Source of the DNA: Hyphomicrobiales bacterium | GTDB taxonomy: Bacteria; Pseudomonadota; Alphaproteobacteria; Rhizobiales; Beijerinckiaceae | Length of the DNA: 7,821 bases | Assembly (NCBI GenBank): GCA_028865375.1 | Contig: JAGWKJ010000106.1 | Location: forward strand, 1-7,821 | Direction: 5' to 3' | Shown: in pieces, positions 1-6,289 of the stretch | Layout: every line of letters starts with the position of its first letter | How positions within the stretch are numbered: position 1 is the stretch's first letter | The notes under the pieces: generated by a model | Seen by the model: only the letters and a program-made list of their open reading frames with translations | Databases searched by the model: none | What the model was told of the DNA's origin: nothing | Position numbers and translations under genes: made by a program

Positions 1-810
1 CACCTCGTCGAAGATCAGCAATATGCCGTGCCGGTCGCAGATCTCGCGCAGCCGCTTCAGATAGCCCTTGGGCGCGGGCAGCACGCCGGTGGAGCCCGCC
101 ATCGGCTCGACGATGCAGGCGGCGATCGTCGTGTCGCCGTGCAGCGCCACCAGCCGCTCGAGGTCGTCGGCGAAATGCGCCCCCCAGTCGGGTTAGCCCT
201 TGGTGAACGCTTGATGTTCGCGGTCGTAGGTCGCGCGCAGGTGGTCGGCGCCCGCGATCATCGAGCCGAAGAACTTGCGGTTGTTGACCATGCCGCCGAC
301 CGCGATGCCGCCGAAGCCGACGCCGTGGTAGCCGCGTTCGCGGCCGATCAGGCGCTGGCGCGAGCCTTCGCCGCGGACGTTGTGGTAGGCGAGCGCGATC
401 TTCAGCGCGGTGTCGGCGGCCTCCGAGCCAGAGTTGCAGAAGAACACGTGGTCGAGGTCGGCGGGCGCGAGCGCGGCGATCCGCGACGCGAGCGCGAAGG
501 CCTGCGGATGCGCGAACTGGAAGTTCGGCGCGAAATCGAGCTCGGTCGCCTGGCGCCGGATCGCCTCCACGATGGGTGCGCGGTTGTGCCCGGCGTTGAC
601 GCACCACAGGCCGGCCGCGGCGTCGATCAGCGCGCGGCCGTCGGGCGCGTAATAGTGCATGTCCTTGGCGCGCGAGATCAGCCGCGGCCGCTTCTTGAAG
701 GCGCGATTGGGCGTGAAAGGCAGCCAGAACGCGTCGAGGTCGTTGGGGACGTCCGCGCGCGGCGGGGTCTTTGTGATCGCGATGTTGGCGGACGCTACGG
801 TCGAGGACAT
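1..810 (-). pseudogene. Class III omega-amino acid:pyruvate aminotransferase, interrupted by in-frame TAA, 3' end beyond window
   Basis: PLP-dependent fold-type I transaminase of the beta-alanine/omega-amino acid:pyruvate group. Family features in order: the N-terminal substrate-entry segment FWLPFTPNRAF, then GLWCVNAGHN, the PLP-phosphate motif NSGSEAADTALKIALAYH, the GYHG aromatic motif with FGGIAVGG, and at the window edge EPMAGSTGV and LLIFDEV, whose Asp contacts the PLP ring nitrogen. The catalytic Lys lies outside the window. After codon 205 (FTKG) a TAA at 193-195 stops translation, but the same frame continues with PDWGAHFADDLERL and normal family sequence up to base 1. From memory, relatives read KGQPEWGAH here, so the stop replaces a conserved Gln (CAA to TAA, one base). 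A 205-residue product would lack the active-site Lys and should be inactive. The ATG at 810 has GGAG six bases upstream. Family identity is near certain. Whether the stop is real or an assembly error cannot be told from the sequence. Confidence 0.88.
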
Positions 811-811
811 G

Positions 812-840
812 GGCGGCTCCGGTTTCCGGCCGCCTCCTTA
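812..840 (-). promoter_or_regulatory. Hairpin over the aminotransferase ribosome-binding site
   Basis: Read on the minus strand, a perfect Shine-Dalgarno match TAAGGAGG (840-833) lies 22 bases before the ATG, and a second GGAG (820-817) lies at the usual distance of six. Between them GGCGGC (834-829) can pair with GCCGCC (817-812), with an inner CGG/CCG pair, an AAA loop and a two-base bulge. Folding would partly hide both sites and leave one base before the ATG. The pairing is visible directly. A regulatory role is inference, and GC-rich DNA forms such stems often. Confidence 0.35.
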
Positions 841-843
841 GCA

Positions 844-864
844 GTCGCGGCCCGCGTGCGCGAC
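844..864 (-). terminator. Possible hairpin end of the cyd operon
   Basis: GTCGCG (844-849) and CGCGAC (859-864) form a six-base-pair stem with a nine-base loop, just after the DUF2474 gene stop and before the aminotransferase ribosome-binding site. No T-run follows on the minus strand, so it is not a classical intrinsic terminator. It could be a 3'-end stabilising stem or chance. Confidence 0.2.
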
Positions 865-875
865 GGCCTTCCGCC

Positions 876-974
876 TCACCCGCGCAGCGCCAGACGCGCG
901 AGCAGGGCCACGATCCCCAGCGCGGCCGCTCCGGCGATCCACAATGCGACGAACCAGGCGAGCTTGCGGCTCAA
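876..974 (-). CDS. DUF2474-like small membrane subunit of the bd oxidase operon (32 aa, TTG start)
   Basis: The predicted 32-residue peptide begins MSRKLAWFVALWIAGAAALG and ends LARLALRG. It has a short basic N-terminus, one hydrophobic helix (about residues 5-28) and a basic end, the pattern of the DUF2474 proteins encoded directly after CioAB-type cytochrome bd genes. No ATG exists in this frame. The TTG at 974-972 overlaps the cydB stop as TTGA, and GGAGG (989-985) lies ten bases before it, which suggests translational coupling. By analogy with CydX in the E. coli enzyme it may bind and stabilise the oxidase in the inner membrane, but this is inferred. The gene is easily missed because of its size and start codon. 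An upstream ATA or another start is less likely. Confidence 0.72.
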   Translation of the reverse strand: MSRKLAWFVALWIAGAAALGIVALLARLALRG

Positions 975-1975
975 TGGTATCCGGCCTCCGGGTCCACGCG
1001 TCCGCGGAACACCCAATAGGAATAGGCCGTGTAGGCGAGGATCATCGGCACCAGCACGACCGCGCCCACCAGCAGGAATCGGAGGCTCGCGTCGGGCGCC
1101 GCCGCCTGCCAGATCGTGACGCTGGGGGGCACGATATAGGGAAAGAAGCTGATGCCAAGCCCCAAGTAGCACAGGACGAACAGGCCGAGCGCGGCGAAGA
1201 ACGGCAGCGCCGCCGGCCCCTTGTCCAAGCCCCGCCACAGCGCCCAAGCGCAGGCCAGGGTCAGGATGGGCACGTAAGCGACGTAGAGGAACGCGGGAAA
1301 CGCGAACCAGCGCGCCATGAACACCGGCGACAGGAACGGCGTCCAAAGGCTCACGGCGCCGATCATCGCCAACGTCGCCAGGCCCGACAGTTTCGCCCAG
1401 GTCCGCGCTTTTGCCTCGACCTCGCCGGTGCCTTTCATCAGCAGCCACGTCGAGCCCAGCAGCGCATAGCCCGCCACCAGCGCGACGCCCGACAGGATCG
1501 AGAACGGCGTCAGCCAGTCCCACCAGCCGCCGGCGTAGGCGCGTCCGTTTACGGGGATGCCCTGGACCAGCGCGCCCAGCGCCACGCCCTGCGCGAACGC
1601 GGCCATCGTCGACCCGCCGCAGAACGCCCAGTCCCACAGGAACTTGCCGCGCGTGGTGCGCCAGCGGAACTCGAAGGCGACGCCCCGCAGCGTCAGCGCG
1701 AGCAGCATTGCGTAGATCGGCGCGTAGAGCGCCGGCAGCACGATGGCATAGGCGAGCGGGAAGGTCGCCAGCAGGCCGCCGCCGCCCAGCACCAGCCACG
1801 TTTCGTTGCCGTCCCAGACGGGGGCGACGGAGTTCATCATCTGGTCGCGGTTCCTCTCGCCGTCCATCCACAGGAACAGGATGCCCACCCCGAGGTCGAA
1901 GCCGTCGAGCACCACGTAGGCGAGCACCGCAAAGGCGATCAGCCCGGCCCAGATCAGCGGATAGTCGAGCGCCAT
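971..1975 (-). CDS. cydB: Cytochrome bd-type ubiquinol oxidase subunit II (CIO-like)
   Basis: A 334-residue multi-pass inner-membrane protein and second subunit of the quinol oxidase that reduces oxygen to water without pumping protons. Diagnostic stretches are LDGFDLGVGIL (residues 23-33), the SVAPVWDGNETWL block (49-61, with Trp54 and Asp55 matching the conserved WDGN of CydB), a GALVQGIPVNG loop, and the C-terminal FFPYIVPPSVTIW and LVPMILAYTAYSYWVF helices. The length matches CioB-type proteins and is shorter than E. coli CydB. The ATG follows GAGGAGG by five bases, and this ribosome-binding site overlaps the cydA stop codon (TGAGGAGG), with only ten bases between the genes. Translation of the two subunits is therefore probably coupled. 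The gene ends inside the start of the DUF2474 micro-gene. Confidence 0.96.
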   Translation of the reverse strand: MALDYPLIWAGLIAFAVLAYVVLDGFDLGVGILFLWMDGERNRDQMMNSVAPVWDGNETWLVLGGGGLLATFPLAYAIVLPALYAPIYAMLLALTLRGVAFEFRWRTTRGKFLWDWAFCGGSTMAAFAQGVALGALVQGIPVNGRAYAGGWWDWLTPFSILSGVALVAGYALLGSTWLLMKGTGEVEAKARTWAKLSGLATLAMIGAVSLWTPFLSPVFMARWFAFPAFLYVAYVPILTLACAWALWRGLDKGPAALPFFAALGLFVLCYLGLGISFFPYIVPPSVTIWQAAAPDASLRFLLVGAVVLVPMILAYTAYSYWVFRGRVDPEAGYH

Positions 1976-1985
1976 CGTCGCCTCC

Positions 1986-3386
1986 TCAGCCGTGGGCCAC
2001 GGGCGCGAGCCCGGCGATCGGCGTCACGCCGGCGGCGCGCTGCGGCCCGCCCGGCGCCATGTCGGGCTCGAGGATCTCGGGCGGCTTGCGCACGAGGCGG
2101 AACGCGTAGAACAGCCCGGCGCCGAAGGCCGCGAGATAGACGACCACGAAGGCCGCCAGCGACGCGCCCACCGCCGGCGCGGCGATCGGCGAGGCCGATT
2201 CCGCGGTGCGCATGAGGCCGTAGACCGTGAAAGGCTGGCGGCCGACCTCCGTGGTCGTCCAGCCGGCGAGCAGGGCCACGAGGCCCGCCGGACCCAGCAG
2301 CAGCGCGGCGCGATGCAGCCACGGGTCGTCGTAAAGGCGGCCCCGCCACCGATCGACGAGGCTCCACAGGCCGATGCCGAACATCGCGAAACCGAGCGCC
2401 ACCATGATCCGGAAGCTCCAGAACAGGATCGACGCGTCGGGCCGGTCGGCCGCGGGGAAATCGTTCAGGCCCTTGACCGCGCCGTTCCACGAATGGGTCA
2501 GGATCAGGCTGCCGAGGTGGGGGATGCCGACCGCGTATTTCGTCGCGCCGGCCTTCATGTCGGGCAAGCCGAAGAGGATGAGAGGCGCGCCGGCGATGGT
2601 CTCGAAATCGCCCTCCATCGCGGCGACCTTGGCGGGCTGCCATTCCAGCGTGTTGAGGCCGTGCATGTCGCCGGCGACGATCTGCGCCGGCGCGACCAAG
2701 GCGGCCATCCACATCGCCATCGAGAACATCAGCCGCGCGCCCGGCTGGCCACGGTCGCGCAGCAGGTGGCGCGCGCCCACCGCGCCCACGACGAAGGACG
2801 TCGACAGATAGGCCGCCAGCAGCATGTGCGAAAAGCGGTAGGGCAGGGAGGGATTGAAGACGACGGCGAACCAATCGGCGGGCACGAACTGGCCGTTGCC
2901 GTTGATCGAATAGCCCGCCGGCGTCTGCATCCAGCTGTTGACCACGGTGATCCAGAACGCGGACACGGCGGTGCCCAGCGCCACCAGCGCCGTCGCCAGC
3001 ATGTGAAGCCGCGGACCCACGCGCTCGAGGCCGAACAGCATGATGCCGAGGAAGCCCGCCTCCATGAAGAACGCCGTGAGTACCTCGTAGCCGAGCAGCG
3101 GCCCGATAACCGGGCCGGCGCGCTCGGAAAACGCGCTCCAGTTTGCGCCGAACTGGTAGCTCATCACGACGCCCGACACGACGCCCATGCCGAACACCAC
3201 CGCGAACGGCTTCTTCCAGTAGTTGAAAAGCGAAAGGTAGACGGCGTCGCCGCGCGCCAACCACAGCGCCTCGAGCGCGGCGAGGAAGGCGGAGAGGCCG
3301 ATCGACAGCGCGGGGAAGACGATGTGGACGCCCACCGTGAAGGCGAATTGCATCCTCGCCAGCAGGATGGCTTGCGCGCCGGCCAT
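1986..3386 (-). CDS. cydA: Cytochrome bd-type ubiquinol oxidase subunit I (CIO-like, short Q-loop)
   Basis: A 466-residue haem-carrying subunit that oxidises quinol and reduces oxygen. Key residues align with E. coli CydA: His21 (haem b595 ligand), Glu101 and Glu109 (proton and haem region), His187 and Met328 (haem b558 ligands), Lys253 and Glu258 in the quinol loop (PAKVAAMEGDFET), and GRQP (382-385) before VYGLMRT. The C-terminal Q-loop insertion of E. coli CydA is missing, which together with GRQPFTVYGLMRTAES places it in the short-loop, cyanide-insensitive-oxidase-like group. The name describes the subfamily and does not prove cyanide resistance. The ATG at 3386 is preceded by AGGAG with eight-base spacing. 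It is first in the cydA-cydB-DUF2474 operon and lies 99 bases after prs. No convincing promoter was seen in that gap. No cydDC assembly genes lie in the window. Confidence 0.96.
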   Translation of the reverse strand: MAGAQAILLARMQFAFTVGVHIVFPALSIGLSAFLAALEALWLARGDAVYLSLFNYWKKPFAVVFGMGVVSGVVMSYQFGANWSAFSERAGPVIGPLLGYEVLTAFFMEAGFLGIMLFGLERVGPRLHMLATALVALGTAVSAFWITVVNSWMQTPAGYSINGNGQFVPADWFAVVFNPSLPYRFSHMLLAAYLSTSFVVGAVGARHLLRDRGQPGARLMFSMAMWMAALVAPAQIVAGDMHGLNTLEWQPAKVAAMEGDFETIAGAPLILFGLPDMKAGATKYAVGIPHLGSLILTHSWNGAVKGLNDFPAADRPDASILFWSFRIMVALGFAMFGIGLWSLVDRWRGRLYDDPWLHRAALLLGPAGLVALLAGWTTTEVGRQPFTVYGLMRTAESASPIAAPAVGASLAAFVVVYLAAFGAGLFYAFRLVRKPPEILEPDMAPGGPQRAAGVTPIAGLAPVAHG

Positions 3387-3443
3387 GGGAACCGCTCCTG
3401 CGTCCGCCGAATTCGCGCCCTGATGCGCCCTGCGCGCGCGGCG

Positions 3444-3467
3444 CGCAAGCGACCGTCGGTCGCTGCG
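3444..3467 (-). repeat. Inverted repeat between prs and cydA
   Basis: GCGACC (3449-3454) and GGTCGC (3458-3463) surround a three-base centre. The stem extends outward through CGCA (3444-3447) and TGCG (3464-3467) with one bulged base, giving about ten base pairs. It lies about 20 bases past the prs stop and about 60 bases before the cydA ATG. It could end prs transcription (only TT follows the inner stem on the minus strand), stabilise a transcript end, or be an operator for the cyd genes. The sequence does not decide between these. Confidence 0.35.
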
Positions 3468-3468
3468 G

Positions 3469-3483
3469 CGCGGCGCCGCGGCG
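3469..3483. repeat. GC-only palindrome just after prs, shared with the gap upstream of prs
   Basis: CGCGGCGCCGCG (3469-3480) is a perfect 12-base palindrome a few bases past the prs stop. The 14-mer GCGGCGCCGCGGCG (3470-3483) recurs exactly at 4464-4477 in the gap upstream of prs. It may be a transcript-end hairpin. Its low complexity makes chance recurrence plausible. Confidence 0.3.
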
Positions 3484-3485
3484 GG

Positions 3486-4430
3486 TCAGTCGAACAGGCT
3501 GGACACGCTTTCCTCGCGCGTGATGCGCGCGATCGCCTCGCCGATCAGCGGCGCCACCGTGACGACCCGGATGTTGCGCGCGACGCGAACGGCCTCGGTC
3601 GGCTTGATGGTGTCGGTCAGCACGAGCTCCTTCAGGCGCGAGGAGGCGATGCGCGCCACCGCGCCGCCGGACAGCACGCCATGCGTGATGTAGGCCGAAA
3701 CGCTCTTCGCGCCCTTGGCGAGCAGCGCGTCGGCCGCGTTGCAAAGCGTACCGCCCGAATCGACGATGTCGTCGACGAGCACGCAGTCGCGGCCGGCGAC
3801 GTCGCCGATGATGTTCATCACTTCCGAATCGCCCGCCCGCTCGCGGCGCTTGTCGACGATGGCGAGCGGCGCATCGACGCGCTTGGCGAGCGCGCGGGCG
3901 CGCACGACGCCGCCGACGTCGGGCGAGACGACCATCAGGTCGGCGTCGACGTTGCGCTCCTTGATGTCGCGCACCATCGCGGGCGCGGCGAACAGGTTGT
4001 CGGTCGGGATGTCGAAGAAGCCCTGAATCTGGCCGGCGTGCAGGTCGACCGTGAGCACGCGGTCGGCGCCGGCGCGCACGATCAGGTTGGCGACCAGCTT
4101 GGCGGAGATCGGCGTGCGGCCGCCCGCCTTGCGGTCCTGCCGGGCGTAGCCGAAATACGGGACGACGGTCGTGATCCGGTGCGCCGACGCGCGCCTCAGC
4201 GCGTCGATCATGATCAATAGTTCCATCAGGTTGTCGTTGGTCGGGAACGAAGTCGATTGGACGATGAACGTGTCGCGGCCGCGCACGTTCTCCTGGATCT
4301 CGACGAACACTTCCATGTCGGCGAAGCGCTTGACCGCGCAGCGCGTCAGCGGCTCGCCGACGTGGGCGGCGATCGCTTCGGCGAGGGGCAGGTTGGAATT
4401 GCCCGCCAAGATCTTGATCGAACCCGCCAT
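3486..4430 (-). CDS. prs: Ribose-phosphate pyrophosphokinase (PRPP synthetase)
   Basis: A cytoplasmic 314-residue enzyme that transfers pyrophosphate from ATP to ribose 5-phosphate, giving PRPP for purine, pyrimidine, NAD, histidine and tryptophan synthesis. The full class I motif set is present: KRFADMEVFVEIQENVRG near residues 34-51, the ATP-binding PYFGYARQDRK (91-101), VDLHAGQIQGFF with His131 (128-139), the flexible-loop VDKRRE with Lys194 and Arg196, and the PRPP loop CVLVDDIVDSGGT (216-228). The length is standard and no key residue is missing. The ATG at 4430 gives the usual MAGSIKILAGNSN start. The ribosome-binding region is a G-rich run that lies partly in a stem touching the ATG. 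It lies 75 bases after opgD and 99 bases before cydA on the same strand, so co-transcription is possible but not functionally obvious. Confidence 0.97.
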   Translation of the reverse strand: MAGSIKILAGNSNLPLAEAIAAHVGEPLTRCAVKRFADMEVFVEIQENVRGRDTFIVQSTSFPTNDNLMELLIMIDALRRASAHRITTVVPYFGYARQDRKAGGRTPISAKLVANLIVRAGADRVLTVDLHAGQIQGFFDIPTDNLFAAPAMVRDIKERNVDADLMVVSPDVGGVVRARALAKRVDAPLAIVDKRRERAGDSEVMNIIGDVAGRDCVLVDDIVDSGGTLCNAADALLAKGAKSVSAYITHGVLSGGAVARIASSRLKELVLTDTIKPTEAVRVARNIRVVTVAPLIGEAIARITREESVSSLFD

Positions 4431-4453
4431 CGCCCGCCCCCGTCTCGCGGGCG
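4431..4453 (-). promoter_or_regulatory. Stem abutting the prs start codon
   Basis: On the minus strand CGCCCGC (4453-4447) and GCGGGCG (4437-4431) pair perfectly over seven bases with a nine-base loop, and the second arm touches the ATG. The only ribosome-binding candidate, the G-run in and beside this arm, would be partly covered. The pairing is visible. Control of prs translation is inference. Confidence 0.3.
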
Positions 4454-4463
4454 CCTCATATCA

Positions 4464-4481
4464 GCGGCGCCGCGGCGCCGC
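4464..4481. repeat. 18-base perfect GC palindrome between opgD and prs
   Basis: GCGGCGCCGCGGCGCCGC reads the same on both strands. As RNA it can fold as a seven-base-pair stem with a four-base loop, 24 bases past the opgD stop. No T-run follows in the direction of opgD transcription (TGATATGAG follows), so a simple intrinsic terminator is not supported. The first 14 bases recur just after prs. Confidence 0.4.
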
Positions 4482-4505
4482 AATTCGGCGTCCCCGGTCG
4501 TTCCG

Positions 4506-6089
4506 TCAGTCCGCGTCGGGCCGGCCGAAAGTCCAGGTTTCCGACAGCGCGCGTCCGCCGCCGCGCAGGGTGACGCGCAACTCGGCCGGGTCGGGCGCGG
4601 CGGGCGGCGCGTCGAGCGTGACGCGGAAGCCGTCGACGAAGCGGTTGGCTTCGAGCCTCGCCTTGGGCGCCGGCCCCGAGCTCGCCGTCGCCTCGACCGT
4701 CACGCCCGAGGGGTCGCGCAGCCAGAGCGCGAGGTCGCCGCCGGCGAAGTCGATCCAGAACCGGGCGGTGCCCGCAGGGGCGCCGACGGGCGGGGACGGT
4801 CGTGACGTGGCGAGGACGCCCGCGAGTGCGGAGGTCCCCGGCGCGCCGCCGCCGACGGCGGTCATCCGGTAGGCGAGTTCTCGCGCGACGCCGGCCGGCA
4901 ACGGCGCGTCGGGCGAATAGCTCGCCACGATGTTGTCCTCGTTCTCGTCGGGGGTCGGCAGTTCCACGAGCTTGACGCGCCCGGCGCCCCAGTCGCCCGC
5001 GGGCTCGACCCAATAACCGGGCCGGGATTGATACGCGCGGTCGAGGTCGCGATAGGCGGCGAAGCCGCGCTCGCGCTGCATCAGCCCGAAGCCTTGCGGC
5101 GTGCCGGCGCCGAACGCCGCCGCCGCGCGCGCCGCGGGGTTGCGCAGCGGCCGCCACGTACGCGCGCCGTCCTTCGCCTCGACCAGCAGGCCGTCCGAAT
5201 CGTGGACTTCGGGCCGCGCCGGATCGGCCAGCCGCCGGCCGCTCGGTCCGGTGAAATACATCGAGGACATCGGGGCGAAATCGAGCCCCGCCGTCTCCGT
5301 CCGCGCGAACAGCCGCGCCTCGACCTCGACGGCGGTCGCGTCGCCGGGGAACAGCCCAAAGCGATAGGCGCCGCATACCGACGACGAATCGAGCAGCGCG
5401 TGGATCGTCGCCGCCGCGGCGCCCTGCGCGGGCGTCTCGATCCAGAACTCGCGGAAGAACGGGAACTCCTCGCCGGGCTCGCCGGCCTTGAGCCCGAGCG
5501 CGCGCGCCGACAGGCCGTAGGACTGGCCGCGGGACAGGAAGCGGAAATAGCTCGAGCCGAGAAAGGCGATCGCTTCGTCGAATCGGCGCGGGTCGTTGAG
5601 CGGATAGTTCAGCCGGAAGCCGGCGAAGCCGAGGTCGACCGGCATGCCCGAGGGCGCGGGCATCGCCCCGAAGTCGAACAGGTCCGGCGAATAGGGGATC
5701 GGCGCCGGCACGCCGTCGCGCAGCAGGTTCACAGTCACCGGCCGCCTGTAGAGATGCCCGAGGTGGAACAGGTGCAGCCTGAACGGCCCGCCCGAATGGG
5801 CGAGGAACGCGCGCTCGGGCCGGAAGCGGATCGCGTTCCATTCGTCGAAGCCGATGGCGGCGATCGCTGCGGGCGACGCGGGTATCGCGCCGTCGAAGGG
5901 CGCGGCGGCGAGCGCGCGCGCCTTGGCCGCGACGGTCTCGAAACCGAAGCGCGCCGGCGTCGGGCCGTCTTGCGGCCGCGCCGGCGTCGCGCCGAGGCCG
6001 AGCAGCGCGGGCACGGTCGCGGCCGCGCGCAACAGGCCACGGCGCGTGGGGCGTGGCGCGTGGGGCGCGCGCAAATCGTCGGGGATCAT
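4506..6089 (-). CDS. opgD: Periplasmic glucan biosynthesis protein of the OpgD/OpgG family, Tat-exported
   Basis: From the ATG at 6089 the protein has 527 residues. The N-terminus carries a twin-arginine signal: RPTRRGLLR (residues 13-21), a hydrophobic stretch ATVPALLGLGA and a likely ARPQ cleavage region. The mature part begins with FGFETVAAKARALAAAPF and shows the family blocks GFDEWNAIRFRPERAFL, FLGSSYFRFLSRGQSYGLSARAL, FPFFREFWIE, EVHDSDGL, WRPLRNP and PTPDENEDNIVASYSP. Family members act on the backbone of osmoregulated periplasmic glucans, and E. coli OpgD is a beta-1,2-glucanase (family GH186). The Tat signal favours OpgD over OpgG, which is Sec-exported in E. coli. No glucosyltransferase opgH is adjacent in this window. 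An in-frame GTG at 6143 would add 18 basic residues. The ATG was chosen because it gives a normal Tat n-region, although neither start has a strong ribosome-binding site. Confidence 0.9.
   Translation of the reverse strand: MIPDDLRAPHAPRPTRRGLLRAAATVPALLGLGATPARPQDGPTPARFGFETVAAKARALAAAPFDGAIPASPAAIAAIGFDEWNAIRFRPERAFLAHSGGPFRLHLFHLGHLYRRPVTVNLLRDGVPAPIPYSPDLFDFGAMPAPSGMPVDLGFAGFRLNYPLNDPRRFDEAIAFLGSSYFRFLSRGQSYGLSARALGLKAGEPGEEFPFFREFWIETPAQGAAAATIHALLDSSSVCGAYRFGLFPGDATAVEVEARLFARTETAGLDFAPMSSMYFTGPSGRRLADPARPEVHDSDGLLVEAKDGARTWRPLRNPAARAAAAFGAGTPQGFGLMQRERGFAAYRDLDRAYQSRPGYWVEPAGDWGAGRVKLVELPTPDENEDNIVASYSPDAPLPAGVARELAYRMTAVGGGAPGTSALAGVLATSRPSPPVGAPAGTARFWIDFAGGDLALWLRDPSGVTVEATASSGPAPKARLEANRFVDGFRVTLDAPPAAPDPAELRVTLRGGGRALSETWTFGRPDAD
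6041..6067. repeat. 14-base tandem duplication in the opgD signal-peptide coding region
   Basis: GGCGCGTGGGGCG occurs at 6041-6053 and again at 6055-6067, a period of 14 bases. On the minus strand it encodes the APHAPRP part of the Tat n-region. Because 14 is not a multiple of three, gain or loss of a copy would shift the frame between the start codon and the twin-arginine motif. Confidence 0.7.
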
Positions 6090-6143
6090 CGGTGCCACGT
6101 AGCGCGCTCGCGCGCGCTCGGCAACGCGGCGATGAACGCGCAC

Positions 6144-6289
6144 TTAACGCCCCGACGCCGCGGGTCGAAAAAACTTTCCGCCGGGGCGAATTTCCGCTTG
6201 CAATCGGAGCGGAATCGTCCAAATGACGGGTTGCCCAAATTCGCACGTGCCTGTGGTCGCGTGTCGGTCGGCGGGGATCCGGACAAGAG
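6144..6289. other. Divergent intergenic region, promoters expected but not resolved
   Basis: This stretch separates opgD (minus) from the decarboxylase leader (plus) and should hold a promoter for each. It includes an A/T-richer patch near 6168-6240 that stands out from the GC-rich surroundings. TTGCAA at 6199 is a possible -35 element for the plus strand, but no good -10 box sits at the right distance, so no promoter is called. No tRNA or convincing gene was seen. Confidence 0.3.

Noticed and set aside
944..2215. Very long open frame on the plus strand across cydB
   Set aside because: Its translation is Arg/His/Gln-rich without family features. It is the antisense shadow of cydB and cydA, which have complete motif sets.
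3387..3485. Promoter for cydA between prs and cydA
   Set aside because: TTGCGC beside the inverted repeat resembles a -35 box, but the sequence at the right distance (CATCAG) is a poor -10 box.
1992..4220. 742-codon open frame on the plus strand across cydA and prs
   Set aside because: Antisense to two unmistakable genes. It lacks motifs and is explained by high GC content suppressing stop codons.
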